A stretch of 36,424 nt of DNA from Chitinophagales bacterium 62-2 (GCA_002050375.1 MWYU01000752.1:1-36424); one strand, 5' to 3'. Counted from the first letter of the stretch, positions 8,891 through 18,902 are shown. Numbers and translations: made by a program. The notes: generated by a model not told the origin, from the letters alone.

Positions 8891-11320
8891 ATGAAACACC
8901 TTGCCGCTTTGTTATTCTTTAGTACGTGTTACATAATTTCCTTTGCACAAACACTACAACAAATAGAGCAGAAACGCGTAAAGCTTCCTAATGGCTGGAG
9001 CCTTACGCCTGTTGGTAAAAGCCTTCCGCTTGGAGACCTTCCGTTAAACATGGTTGTTAGCCCTAACGAAAAATATGTAGCAGTAACCAATAATGGACAA
9101 AGTGTGCAAAGCATACAGCTTTTTGATGTGAAGCAACAAAAGCAGTTAGATGCAGTCACGATTCCTAAGTCGTGGTACGGCTTAAATTTTAGCAGCAACG
9201 GCAGGTATTTATATGCATCTGGCGGCAACGATAACAGGATTTTGAAATACGATGTAAGCAACAATAAACTTCGTTTAACAGACAGCCTTGTTCTTGGCAC
9301 CCGCTGGCCAACAAAAATTTCTCCTTCAGGGCTTGTTGCCGATGAGAGAAACAATCTGCTGTATGTGGTTACGAAAGAGAATAACAGCTTATACATTTTT
9401 AACATTGCACAAAAAAAAATAGTTGGCCAATTTGAGCTTCCTGGCGAGGCATATACTTGTGTTCTGTCTCCGCAAAAAAATGAGTTATACATCACCTGCT
9501 GGGGTTGTGATCAATTATTAGTTTTTGATACAAAAGGACGGAAGTTTAAACAACCTGTAAGGCTGGGGGATAATCCAAACGAAATGTTGCTGACAAAAAA
9601 CGGGCGTCTGGCTTATGTATGTAATGGCAACGAAAATTCAGTATCGGTTATTGACCTCGATAAGAACGCAGTTATTGAAACTTTGAATAGTGCATTGTAT
9701 CCAGATGCCCCAAACGGTTCAACGCCAAATGGGCTTGCCTTAAGTGCAGATGAAAAAACATTGTATATAGCTAATGCAACTAATAATTGTCTTGCTGTAT
9801 TCGATGTATCAAAGCAGGGAATGAGTAAGGCCGAAGGGTTTATACCGGTAGGCTGGTACCCGACTAACGTAAAGGTAATCGGCAAAAATATTTGGGTGGC
9901 TAATGGCAAAGGTTTTACTTCTATGGCTAATCCCAATGGGCCAAATCCTTTAGGCACAAGGGAAAGGGTAGGACATCATATCGGCGATGTTTCAAACCCA
10001 CCAAAAGTCGAATATATAGCAGGGCTTTTTAAAGGAACCCTTAGCATTATTGGTGAACCTTCTGAAGAGCAGTTGAGCATTTATTCAAAAGCCGTATATA
10101 ATAATACCCCTTATACCAAGAAGAAAGAAGAGACTGCCGAAGGAAGCCCTAATAATCCTGTTCCTATGATGATGGGACAAAAATCGCCTGTAAAGCATGT
10201 GTTCTATATCATAAAAGAGAACCGTACTTACGACCAGGTGCTTGGAGACATTCCGGAGGGAAACGGGGATACTTCCCTTGTTTTGTTTGGCGAACGGATA
10301 ACGCCTAACCAGCATGCAATAGCAAGGCAATTTGTGTTGTTAGATAATTTTTATGTAGATGCTGAAGTAAGCGCCGACGGGCATCAGTGGACAATGGGTG
10401 CTTATGCTAATGACTTTGTTGAAAAAAATTGGCCAACAAGTTATGGCAACAGGGGCGGCACATATCCCGGCGAAGGCAAAAGGGAAATCGGTAATAATAA
10501 AGGTGGTTTTATTTGGAATGCCTGCAAAAGAAGTGGCGTTAGTTACCGCAGTTACGGCGAATTTGTTGATAATGGCAAAGCAAATATTGAAGAGTTAAAA
10601 GGTCACTTTTCCCCGACTTACTCGGGCTGGAACATGAATGTAAAGGATACTACGAGATTTTATCAATGGAAGAGAGATTTTGACTCCTTGCTTGCCATTA
10701 ATGCAGTTCCTCAATTTAACAGCCTAAGAATGGGCAACGATCATACAGAAGGTTTGAAGAAAGGTAGCCCCACCCCTTATGCGCACGTAGCAGACAATGA
10801 CCTGGCAGTAGGTATGTTTGTTGATTACTTATCTAAAAGCGCCATCTGGAATGAATCCGTCGTTTTTATTATTGAAGATGATGCTCAAAACGGCGCCGAC
10901 CACGTAGATGCACATAGAAGCACAGCTTATATTGCCGGCGGTTATATTAAGAGGGGCTTTGCAGATCATACCGCTTATTCAACCACTTCTATGCTTAGAA
11001 CAATGGAACTGATTTTAGGCATACCTCCAATGACACAATATGATGCAGCAGCGGTACCTATGTGGCGCTGCTTCGATACGGTAGCAAAAGCTTCAGATTT
11101 TACTTTTAGAAAGTCCAATATTAATTTGAACGATAAGAATGTTGCGATAAATAAATGGCAGAAAAAATCAGAGAAGTTTGATCTGGCTAAAGAGGATGCA
11201 GCACCCGATCTTGAATTTAATGAGGTGCTTTGGCATGCCATTAAAGGAGAAATCCCTTTTCCCGGCGCTAAAAGGTCTGCCTTTGTATTAATAAGCTCGA
11301 AGGAAGATGATGATGATTAG
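8891..11320 (+). CDS. YVTN/YncE beta-propeller fused to an alkaline phosphatase-like phosphoesterase domain
   Basis: Signal peptide; repeated propeller strands (YVAVTNNGQS, VCNGNENSVSVIDLDKNAVIETL, GLALSADEKTLYIANATNNCLAVFDV); phosphoesterase region HVFYIIKENRTYDQVLGDIPEGNGD, EVSADGHQWTMGAYANDFVEKNWP, IIEDDAQNGADHVDAHRSTAYIAG. Confidence 0.9.
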   Translation: MKHLAALLFFSTCYIISFAQTLQQIEQKRVKLPNGWSLTPVGKSLPLGDLPLNMVVSPNEKYVAVTNNGQSVQSIQLFDVKQQKQLDAVTIPKSWYGLNFSSNGRYLYASGGNDNRILKYDVSNNKLRLTDSLVLGTRWPTKISPSGLVADERNNLLYVVTKENNSLYIFNIAQKKIVGQFELPGEAYTCVLSPQKNELYITCWGCDQLLVFDTKGRKFKQPVRLGDNPNEMLLTKNGRLAYVCNGNENSVSVIDLDKNAVIETLNSALYPDAPNGSTPNGLALSADEKTLYIANATNNCLAVFDVSKQGMSKAEGFIPVGWYPTNVKVIGKNIWVANGKGFTSMANPNGPNPLGTRERVGHHIGDVSNPPKVEYIAGLFKGTLSIIGEPSEEQLSIYSKAVYNNTPYTKKKEETAEGSPNNPVPMMMGQKSPVKHVFYIIKENRTYDQVLGDIPEGNGDTSLVLFGERITPNQHAIARQFVLLDNFYVDAEVSADGHQWTMGAYANDFVEKNWPTSYGNRGGTYPGEGKREIGNNKGGFIWNACKRSGVSYRSYGEFVDNGKANIEELKGHFSPTYSGWNMNVKDTTRFYQWKRDFDSLLAINAVPQFNSLRMGNDHTEGLKKGSPTPYAHVADNDLAVGMFVDYLSKSAIWNESVVFIIEDDAQNGADHVDAHRSTAYIAGGYIKRGFADHTAYSTTSMLRTMELILGIPPMTQYDAAAVPMWRCFDTVAKASDFTFRKSNINLNDKNVAINKWQKKSEKFDLAKEDAAPDLEFNEVLWHAIKGEIPFPGAKRSAFVLISSKEDDDD

Positions 11321-11531
11321 TCTGAACCGGGGTTTACAGGATTTTCAGAATTGACAGGAAAGCTACGTGTAAAGGCAGGTGAAAGTCTTGCTTTTGAAAC
11401 TATATTCTTAATCAAGACGTTCCGACTTTTAATCTCTCTTCTCCCTTTAGGGTTAGGGCTTCCCTCAAATCATTTATCCCTATATTTACAGCTATTAAAT
11501 TCCCATTTATCAACTATATCCTTAAGTTGTA

Positions 11532-12605
11532 ATGAACAGATCCGTGATTACCGGTTCGGGATGTTATATACCGACAGAAATTAAAACTAACAAAGAGTTT
11601 ACAGAAAGTAAATTTTATGCAGAAGATAATACTCCCATTGAAATAGAGCCGGAGATAATAGTTGAAAAATTTATGCAGATAACGGGTATTGCAGAACGCA
11701 GGTATATATCTGCCGATATGACTACCTCCGATATTGCTACCATTGCTGCGCGTCTGGCAATAGAAGACAGTGGTGTTGATCCTGAAACAATTGACCAGCT
11801 TATTTTAGCCCATAACTTTGGAGACGTGAAGATGAACTCTTGCCAAAGCGATGCTGTTCCATCAATTGCCTCAAGAGTGAAACATAACTTGCAAATTAAA
11901 AATCCCAATTGTGTTGCTTACGATGTGTTGTTCGGCTGCCCCGGATGGCTGCAGGGTATGATACAGGCTGATGCTTTTTTTAAAGCAGGCATTGCAAAAA
12001 AAGCTTTGGTAATTGGTGCCGAAACTTTAAGCCGGGTAATTGATATGCACGATCGAGATAGTATGATCTTTAGCGATGGCGCCGGTGCTACCGTAGTTGA
12101 ATACAAACAGGTAGAAGAGGAAGGCAGTGGCTTTTTAGGAGCCAGTGTGCAATCACATTGCATTGATGAAACTTTTTATATAAGCATGGGGCCATCTTAC
12201 TTTCCCGGTAGCGATTCTTCGGTAAGTTATATGAAGATGAGAGGCCGTAAAGTGTATGAATACGCTATGAGACACGTAGCCGAAGCGATGAAAGACTGTC
12301 TTGAAAAAAGTGGTATCGGTATAAATCAACTGGATAAAATCTTCATTCACCAGGCAAATGAAAAAATGGATGACGCTATAATGAGAGTATTATTTAAGCT
12401 GTACGGTATAAAAGATATTCCTCCTAATATTATGCCCATGAGCATTCATTGGCTTGGCAACAGCTCGGTTGCAACAATACCCACATTGTACGATCTTGTA
12501 AAAAAAGGCCTTGATAAAAAACACCAACTTCAGGAAGGCGATGAACTGCTGTTTGCAAGCGTAGGAGCGGGTATGAATATTAATGCGATGTGCTACAGGG
12601 TTTAA
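11532..12605 (+). CDS. 3-oxoacyl-ACP synthase III family protein (FabH-like)
   Basis: VITGSGCYIPT start, DVLFGCPGWLQGMIQA active-site Cys region, FIHQANEKMDDAI His motif, WLGNSSVATIPTLYDL Asn motif. Confidence 0.9.
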   Translation: MNRSVITGSGCYIPTEIKTNKEFTESKFYAEDNTPIEIEPEIIVEKFMQITGIAERRYISADMTTSDIATIAARLAIEDSGVDPETIDQLILAHNFGDVKMNSCQSDAVPSIASRVKHNLQIKNPNCVAYDVLFGCPGWLQGMIQADAFFKAGIAKKALVIGAETLSRVIDMHDRDSMIFSDGAGATVVEYKQVEEEGSGFLGASVQSHCIDETFYISMGPSYFPGSDSSVSYMKMRGRKVYEYAMRHVAEAMKDCLEKSGIGINQLDKIFIHQANEKMDDAIMRVLFKLYGIKDIPPNIMPMSIHWLGNSSVATIPTLYDLVKKGLDKKHQLQEGDELLFASVGAGMNINAMCYRV

Positions 12606-12611
12606 TCAGTT

Positions 12612-12893
12612 ATGGGTTTATACGCAAATTCCTTAGGTGAAGGAATCAGCGATAATGATATATAGGATTATGCCAAGCAACATTCATTAACTATCTTATC
12701 CCGCGATAAAGATTTTGCTGACAGAATGGTTCATTCAAATCCTCCGCCAAAAGTTATTCATTTTAAGATTGGTAATATGCGCTATGCTGATTTTCGTAAG
12801 TTCGTTTATCAGCATTGGGAGAAGATTGCTTTCTATAGTCTCAACTATAAATTAGTTTTAGTATATCCTCATTCAATAGAAGGCATAAGATGA
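12612..12893 (+). pseudogene. DUF5615 PIN-like toxin-family pseudogene (N-terminally truncated, internal amber stop)
   Basis: Not in the ORF track. Frame reads MGLYANSLGEGISDNDI*DYAKQHSLTILSRDKDFADRMVHSNPPPKVIHFKIGNMRYADFRKFVYQHWEKIAFYSLNYKLVLVYPHSIEGIR*, with TAG at 12663-12665 and the final TGA at 12891-12893 overlapping the aroK ATG. Matches my recollection of the DUF5615 core (xxDxEIWxYAKxxxLTIxxKDxDFxxR ... PPKVIHxxxGN). Confidence 0.75.
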
Positions 12894-13399
12894 CAAAAAT
12901 TTTTTTAATCGGCATGATGGGCTCCGGCAAATCCTACTGGGCACAGAAATTAAAAGAGAGATTTAAAGTAGCTTGTTACGATTTAGATACCCTTGTTGAA
13001 ATGATGGAAGAGCGAACGATCTCAGAAATTTTTGAACAGGACGGGGAAGAAGTATTCAGGAAATTAGAAACTAAAATGCTGAAGTTGTTTAGTGAGAAAA
13101 AGCAATTTATTTTATCAGTTGGCGGCGGCACACCTTGCTTTAACAATAACATGAAGTGGATGAATAAAACCGGCATCACTATCTGGTTAGACGAACCCAT
13201 AGAAACATTAGCCCAACGATTGGTAAAAGAAAAAGATCATCGTCCGCTGATTAAGAACATGGCAGACGAAGAACTTGAAAACTTTTTATTGGCAAAGCGC
13301 GACGAAAGAATGGAATTTTATAATCAGGCTGCTTTCATATTATCCGGTGCTGAGATAACTGAAGCGGGCTTCAAAAAAATTTTGAAAGAATATGCATAG
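12890..13399 (+). CDS. aroK: shikimate kinase
   Basis: P-loop GMMGSGKSYWAQKL, YDLDTLVE, GEEVFRKLE, LSVGGGTPCF. Confidence 0.94.
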   Translation: MTKIFLIGMMGSGKSYWAQKLKERFKVACYDLDTLVEMMEERTISEIFEQDGEEVFRKLETKMLKLFSEKKQFILSVGGGTPCFNNNMKWMNKTGITIWLDEPIETLAQRLVKEKDHRPLIKNMADEELENFLLAKRDERMEFYNQAAFILSGAEITEAGFKKILKEYA

Positions 13400-13796
13400 T
13401 ATGTTTATAAAAGCTGCTGCAATATTAGGAGCTTTAGCAGTTGCCTTAGGTGCGTTTGGTGCGCATGCACTCAGGCAAAAAGTAAGCGAGGCTGCTCTAA
13501 ACATTTTTGAAACAGGTGTTCGATACCAGTTCTATCATGTAATTGCATTGCTCGCTGTGGGAATTTTGTTCAAAGACTTTGGAAATAAGTGGATGGTTTG
13601 GGCGGGATGGCTGTTTATTGCAGGTATTATTTTGTTTAGTGGCTCTCTATATCTTCTCACCTATATAAAGGGAACAGAAAAAACAGCTTATAACTGGATT
13701 GGTGCTATTACACCCTTTGGTGGTTTGGCTTTTATTGCAGGATGGTTATTTGTATTAATAGGGTTGTTTAAACCAACACCTATAGTTCAATTGTAA
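13392..13796 (+). CDS. DUF423 family small membrane protein
   Basis: AAILGALAVALGAFGAHALRQKVSEAALNIFETGVRYQFYHVIALL and FSGSLYLL, GxITPFGGLAFIAGWL are typical of DUF423/YgdD. Alternative start at 13401. Confidence 0.92.
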   Translation: MHSMFIKAAAILGALAVALGAFGAHALRQKVSEAALNIFETGVRYQFYHVIALLAVGILFKDFGNKWMVWAGWLFIAGIILFSGSLYLLTYIKGTEKTAYNWIGAITPFGGLAFIAGWLFVLIGLFKPTPIVQL

Positions 13797-14077
13797 CCTT
13801 AGAATTAGTTGTCCCCATTCAACCATAAACTTTGAAATTTAAATTCTACTTGAAATGGGAAAGCTTCAAAACTTGTGAGGGTTTTCCAATAGAACATATC
13901 AGGAAAAGATATAAGTTAAGCTTCTTCAGGCTATAGAATTATTGTTGCCAATTGTAATTTACCTGCTGCAAAGTTTCAACTATTGTTAAATAGTTAATAA
14001 CTACCGATGCTCTAAATAGTTACCCACCGTTTTTAAAGCCCTGATACCAGTTCTTTATATTTGATTAGTATAGTTAT

Positions 14078-16693
14078 ATGGCAAACCGTATCAAGAAGAA
14101 ATCGCCACATCCTCCTAATCCAAATAAATTAACGGCTGATAAGGAGGAAGAAGTGACCGTTAAAGAAATTGTGAAGGATGAACGTACGTATAAGATAGCC
14201 GGTACGATTAGTCTCTTATTTTCCTTATTTCTATTTATTGCATTTACCTCGTATGCCTTTACCTGGCAGGACGATCAGGACAAAGTTTATGAATTTGGCA
14301 TTAAAATTTTTAGTGTCGATGATGTACATGTTAATAATTTATTAGGGGTGCTTGGTGCTTACATCGCTCATTTTTTTATTTACAAAGGTTTCGGTGTTGC
14401 CTCTTTTTTATTCTGCACATTCTTCTTTGTTTTAGGTGTTAATCTATTGTTTGGACGTAAAGTTTTTTCGCTTGCCCGAAATGCACGATATGTAGTTGCG
14501 GGATTGCTCGTTTTAAGTATAGCCTTTGCATTTATTTTTAGAAATAGTGAGTTCAGTTATGGAGGCTCTGTTGGAGAATTGGTTAATGACTGGATGATAA
14601 AATGGGTAGGTGTTCTTGGAACAGGGGCAGTATTATTAGTTGCTGCTTTCATCTATTTTGTTTGGCGCTTTAATCCAAAATTTACTATACCAAATGCTAA
14701 AACTCAGGCTCAAGCTATAAATAATTTAAATAGAAAAGATGGCAATACAAGTCCTACCGACGAAGAGAAGATGTTTGTGACATTGGATGAAAACAATGAG
14801 GGGTCAAAACTATTTATAGAAAAAAATAGGAGCAATTCAAACAAATTAAAAAACCCGGGAGATGAAGTAGTGGTGTCATTGCCTGCGGAGGAGCTGATTA
14901 TAAATCCTGTTACCAACTTCGGGATGATTGAAAAAGAGGAAGAGCCGGCAGAACAGGAAGATGAGTTTACTAAAGAGAAATTACCTTTTGGATATAAAAA
15001 CGATGAAGAACCTGGTGAACCTCTTTCCCTTGTTGACATTGCACTTTCGCAGGTTCCTGCTAAAAAGGCACCAACTCTAAAGCAGCAGGAGGATTTTATA
15101 GAAGATATGGAACTGGAGATTAATGACATGCCTGAAGTGCCTGTTGAAGAACAGGAAGTAGCCTTTAAAAAAGATTTTACCCAACTCGCCCCATACGAAC
15201 CAAAACTTGATCTCCGCGATTATAAATATCCATCTCTGGAACTGTTAGAGACACATGGCAGCGAAAAAATTGTTCATGACCCAACTGAGTTAGAAAGCAA
15301 TAAGAACCAGATTATTGCTACGCTCAAAAATTATGATATCTCTATTCAAAGGATTGCTGCAACGGTTGGTCCTACAGTTACTTTGTACGAAATAGTTCCG
15401 GCGCCCGGGGTACGTATCAGCCGTATTAAAAACCTTGAAGATGATATTGCGTTAAGCCTTGCAGCGCTTGGTATCAGGATTATTGCACCTATCCCCGGCA
15501 AAGGAACGATAGGTATTGAAGTGCCTAATGTTAGAAAAACCGTGGTAAGCATGAAGACCCTGCTTGCTTCCGAAAAATTCCAGAACAATAATTACTCGTT
15601 GCCTATAGCCATTGGGAAAAAAATAGATAACGAAAACTTTATTGTTGACCTCGCCACTATGCCTCACTTGCTAATGGCCGGTGCTACGGGCCAGGGTAAA
15701 TCTGTTGGGTTGAATGCTATACTCGTATCGTTACTATACAAAAAACATCCTTCACAGTTAAAACTTGTGTTAGTTGATCCGAAAAAGGTGGAGCTTAGCA
15801 TTTACCGTTCTATCGAGAAACATTTTTTGGCCAAACTTCCCGGCGAAGAGGAAAGTATTATAACTGATACAAAAAAGGTAATCCACACTCTCAATGCTTT
15901 GTGCATTGAAATGGATAACCGTTATGATCTGTTGAAAGAAGCAGGTTGCCGTAACATAAGAGAGTACAACGACAAGTTTGTTGCCCGAATACTTAATCCG
16001 GAAAAAGGTCATCAATATCTTCCTTTCATTGTGCTGGTAGTAGATGAGTTTGCCGATTTAATTATGACAGCAGGCAAAGAAGTGGAAATGCCAATAGCGA
16101 GACTGGCTCAGTTGGCAAGAGCAGTTGGTATTCACCTTATCATAGCTACACAGCGTCCTTCGGTTAACATTATTACGGGAACAATTAAAGCGAATTTTCC
16201 TGCCCGTATTGCCTTTAAAGTTTCCAGTAAAATTGATAGCCGTACCATTTTAGACTCCGGTGGCGCAGAGCAACTGATAGGTAAAGGTGATATGCTTATA
16301 AGTTTTAATGGTGAGATAACACGGCTTCAGTGTGCTTTTGTTGATACCCCGGAGGTTGACAGCATCACTGATTTTATTGGTGATCAAAGAGGTTACCCTC
16401 AAGCTTTCCTACTACCCGAATATGTTGATGAAAAAGAACTGGAAGGGAAAGATTTTGATGCCACCAGCCGCGACCCCTTATTTGAAGATGCCGCCAGGCT
16501 CGTTGTAAGCAGCCAGATAGGAAGCACTTCTCTTATACAACGCCGTATGAAATTGGGTTATAACCGCGCAGGCCGCCTGATGGATCAATTAGAAGCAGCC
16601 GGAATTGTAGGCCCTAATCAGGGCAGCAAAGCCCGGGACGTTCAGGTAAAATCCGACATAGAGCTTGAAGAAATTTTGGGAGCTTTTCAGTAG
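14078..16693 (+). CDS. ftsK: DNA translocase FtsK/SpoIIIE family
   Basis: N-terminal TM region, acidic linker, motor with MAGATGQGKSVGLNAILVSLLY (Walker A), VLVVDEFADLIM (Walker B), IIATQRPSVNIITGTIKANFPARIAFKVSS, C-terminal gamma domain ISSQIGSTSLIQRRMKLGYNRAGRLMDQLEAAGIVG-like. Confidence 0.96.
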   Translation: MANRIKKKSPHPPNPNKLTADKEEEVTVKEIVKDERTYKIAGTISLLFSLFLFIAFTSYAFTWQDDQDKVYEFGIKIFSVDDVHVNNLLGVLGAYIAHFFIYKGFGVASFLFCTFFFVLGVNLLFGRKVFSLARNARYVVAGLLVLSIAFAFIFRNSEFSYGGSVGELVNDWMIKWVGVLGTGAVLLVAAFIYFVWRFNPKFTIPNAKTQAQAINNLNRKDGNTSPTDEEKMFVTLDENNEGSKLFIEKNRSNSNKLKNPGDEVVVSLPAEELIINPVTNFGMIEKEEEPAEQEDEFTKEKLPFGYKNDEEPGEPLSLVDIALSQVPAKKAPTLKQQEDFIEDMELEINDMPEVPVEEQEVAFKKDFTQLAPYEPKLDLRDYKYPSLELLETHGSEKIVHDPTELESNKNQIIATLKNYDISIQRIAATVGPTVTLYEIVPAPGVRISRIKNLEDDIALSLAALGIRIIAPIPGKGTIGIEVPNVRKTVVSMKTLLASEKFQNNNYSLPIAIGKKIDNENFIVDLATMPHLLMAGATGQGKSVGLNAILVSLLYKKHPSQLKLVLVDPKKVELSIYRSIEKHFLAKLPGEEESIITDTKKVIHTLNALCIEMDNRYDLLKEAGCRNIREYNDKFVARILNPEKGHQYLPFIVLVVDEFADLIMTAGKEVEMPIARLAQLARAVGIHLIIATQRPSVNIITGTIKANFPARIAFKVSSKIDSRTILDSGGAEQLIGKGDMLISFNGEITRLQCAFVDTPEVDSITDFIGDQRGYPQAFLLPEYVDEKELEGKDFDATSRDPLFEDAARLVVSSQIGSTSLIQRRMKLGYNRAGRLMDQLEAAGIVGPNQGSKARDVQVKSDIELEEILGAFQ

Positions 16694-16787
16694 CTATAAC
16701 TTTATGCTGGTGCTTTAACAAACTACGTTTAAACAATTAAAATACATCATTGTCTTAAAGCCGTACTTTCGAACAAGTAAAATTTAC

Positions 16788-17420
16788 ATGATGAAAAAAT
16801 TATATTATTTAGTAGTGGCACTGGTAATGATTGCCGGATCAGTTGAGGCGCAAAACGATGCAAACGCTAAAAAAGTATTAGATGCAGTAAGTTCTAAATT
16901 AAAAACCTTTAAAGGCATTAGTGCCAATTTCTCTTATGTATCCAAAAGCCGTAGCGGGAAGGTAAACAACAATGTAGCAGGAAAAATTGCAATTAAAGGT
17001 CAGAAATATTACATCAAGCAGGGAGCAACGGAAATATTTAGTGATGGTGCCAAAACCTGGAACTATAATGGCAATAACGAAGTAACTGTAAGCACCCCCG
17101 ATGCAGACAATCAAACTTTAACTCCTCAAAAGTTATTGAGTAACTTTTACGATAAGGATTTTACCTATAGGTTGGTTTCATCAACAGGAAACTTCCACGA
17201 AATTGAAATGATGCCAATTGACAAACGGAAAAATTTTCAAAAGGTGAATGTGTTTGTCGACAAAACAAAAACGATGATTACCAAGGCAAGAATTTTGGAT
17301 AAGAGTAGTAATACAATTGAATTTGCGCTCAACACCATTAATACAAATGCAAGCATACCCGACAATACCTTTGTATTTAATAAGAGTAAATACAAGAAAA
17401 ATATTGAAGTGATTGAATAA
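16788..17420 (+). CDS. LolA-like outer-membrane lipoprotein carrier protein
   Basis: Signal peptide, VLDAVSSKLKTFKGISANFSYVSKSRSGK, GKIAIKGQKYYIKQGATEIFSDGAKTWNYN; placed immediately after ftsK, as lolA commonly is. Confidence 0.85.
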   Translation: MMKKLYYLVVALVMIAGSVEAQNDANAKKVLDAVSSKLKTFKGISANFSYVSKSRSGKVNNNVAGKIAIKGQKYYIKQGATEIFSDGAKTWNYNGNNEVTVSTPDADNQTLTPQKLLSNFYDKDFTYRLVSSTGNFHEIEMMPIDKRKNFQKVNVFVDKTKTMITKARILDKSSNTIEFALNTINTNASIPDNTFVFNKSKYKKNIEVIE

Positions 17421-17500
17421 TAGTTGACAGATGACAGTTGTTAGAAAGCTCTAATCCGACATCTCGCAACTAACACTTACCATCTGACATCTATCAACTA
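17421..17500. repeat. imperfect intergenic palindrome (~80 bp)
   Basis: TAGTTGACAGATGACAGTTGTTAG ... CTAACACTTACCATCTGACATCTATCAACTA; the right arm reverse-complemented is TAGTTGATAGATGTCAGATGGTAAGTGTTAG. Confidence 0.7.
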
Positions 17501-17510
17501 TTTTTTGAAG

Positions 17511-17541
17511 GAACCGTCTGCTAACTACAGGCGGTTTTTTA
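17511..17541 (+). terminator. Rho-independent terminator after the lolA-like gene
   Basis: CCGTCTG ... CAGGCGG (one G-T pair) followed by TTTTTT. Confidence 0.65.
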
Positions 17542-17584
17542 ATACATCAAACATGTATCTTGCACGGGTAGAAACCGGTACTTT

Positions 17585-18880
17585 ATGAAGCATCTTCCTA
17601 TCAATCCTCAACTTTACATAACAAACCGGCAACGTTTCACAAAAGAAATGAAGCCAAAAAGCATTGCAATTTTTAATAGCAATGATGAGGTTCTATCCAA
17701 CGGGGATGCCTTGTATCCCTTTGTTCAAAACACCGAATTGTATTGGCTTACCGGTATTGAGCAGGAAGATACTATGCTCATTTTATTTCCTGATAGTCCT
17801 GATGAAAAGTATCGGGAAGTATTGGTATTGGTGAGGCCAAACGAGCAAAAAGAAAAGTGGGATGGAAAACGCTTAAGAGAGAATGAGGCGAAAGAAATAT
17901 CGGGTGTTAAAACAGTTATTTGGTTAGATACATTAGATGCAGTACTTCAACCCTGGACACATTTTGCAGACCGTATTTATCTTAACACAAATGAGAATGA
18001 CCGCAAAAGCGTATGGGTAGAGACAAGGGATTACAGCTTTGCCAAACTAATGCGAAACCGCTATCCTTTACATGAGTATGAACGTGCAGCCAAAATTTTT
18101 AAGCGGTTAAGAGCAATCAAAACGCCGGAAGAAATTGAGGTAATAAAGCAGGCAATTTCAATAACGGAAAAAGCTTTTAGAAGACTTTTAGGGTTTATAC
18201 ATGCAGGTGTTATGGAGTTTGAAATTGAAGCTGCAATTATACAGGAGTTTTTTTGCAACCGCAGCAGTGGTCCCGCTTATGGAAGCATAGTAGCCGGCGG
18301 CGATAGAGCCAGAACTCTACACTATGTGTCAAACAACGCAGAGTGTAAGGATGGTGAACTTATACTAATGGACTTTGGCGCCAGGTATGGTAACTACTCC
18401 GCTGATCTTACCCGAACCGTACCGGTAAATGGGAAATTTACACAAAGGCAAAAAGAAGTTTACAATGCCTGTTTGAACTTACACAATTTTGCGAAAAGCA
18501 TTTTAAAGCCGGGAATAAGTATTGTAGATTATACTGAAAAAGTTGGGGATGAAGCAAACCAGCTATTTATAAAATTAGGCTTGCTAACCGAGGCAGATGT
18601 AAAGAACGAGGACAAGGAAAACCGTGCTTACCGCAAATATTTGTATCACGGTATATCTCACCATCTCGGTATAGATGTACACGATTTAGGCACAAGAGTA
18701 GAACCCATTGAGCCCGGAATGGTGTTTACAGTAGAGCCCGGAATTTATATTGAGGAAGAGCAAATGGGTATTCGGATAGAAAATAATTTTTGGATAACAG
18801 AAAATGGAAATATAGATCTGATGAAAAATATTCCTATCACTGCTGAGGAGATTGAGGAGTTGATGAAAAGATCCTCCTAA
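17585..18880 (+). CDS. aminopeptidase P family protein (Xaa-Pro aminopeptidase)
   Basis: Creatinase N-terminal-like region and M24 fold: LILMDFGARYGNYSADLTRTVPVNGKF, YHGISHHLGIDVHDLG, EPGMVFTVEPGIYI, MGIRIENNFWIT. Confidence 0.93.
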   Translation: MKHLPINPQLYITNRQRFTKEMKPKSIAIFNSNDEVLSNGDALYPFVQNTELYWLTGIEQEDTMLILFPDSPDEKYREVLVLVRPNEQKEKWDGKRLRENEAKEISGVKTVIWLDTLDAVLQPWTHFADRIYLNTNENDRKSVWVETRDYSFAKLMRNRYPLHEYERAAKIFKRLRAIKTPEEIEVIKQAISITEKAFRRLLGFIHAGVMEFEIEAAIIQEFFCNRSSGPAYGSIVAGGDRARTLHYVSNNAECKDGELILMDFGARYGNYSADLTRTVPVNGKFTQRQKEVYNACLNLHNFAKSILKPGISIVDYTEKVGDEANQLFIKLGLLTEADVKNEDKENRAYRKYLYHGISHHLGIDVHDLGTRVEPIEPGMVFTVEPGIYIEEEQMGIRIENNFWITENGNIDLMKNIPITAEEIEELMKRSS

Positions 18881-18902
18881 GTCCTCACTAAAGGGAGGAC
18901 TT
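18879..18902 (+). terminator. palindrome/terminator-like hairpin overlapping the stop codon of the aminopeptidase gene
   Basis: AAGTCCTC (18879-18886) ... GAGGACTT (18895-18902), followed by TAAAAAAAT. Confidence 0.5.

Noticed and set aside
8929-9495. 188-aa minus-strand ORF within the beta-propeller/phosphoesterase gene
   Set aside because: Lies entirely antisense to a well-supported coding region and shows no recognisable domain.
11351-11584. 77-aa plus-strand ORF before the fabH-like gene
   Set aside because: Runs through an intergenic repeat and overlaps the fabH-like start in another frame; not protein-like.
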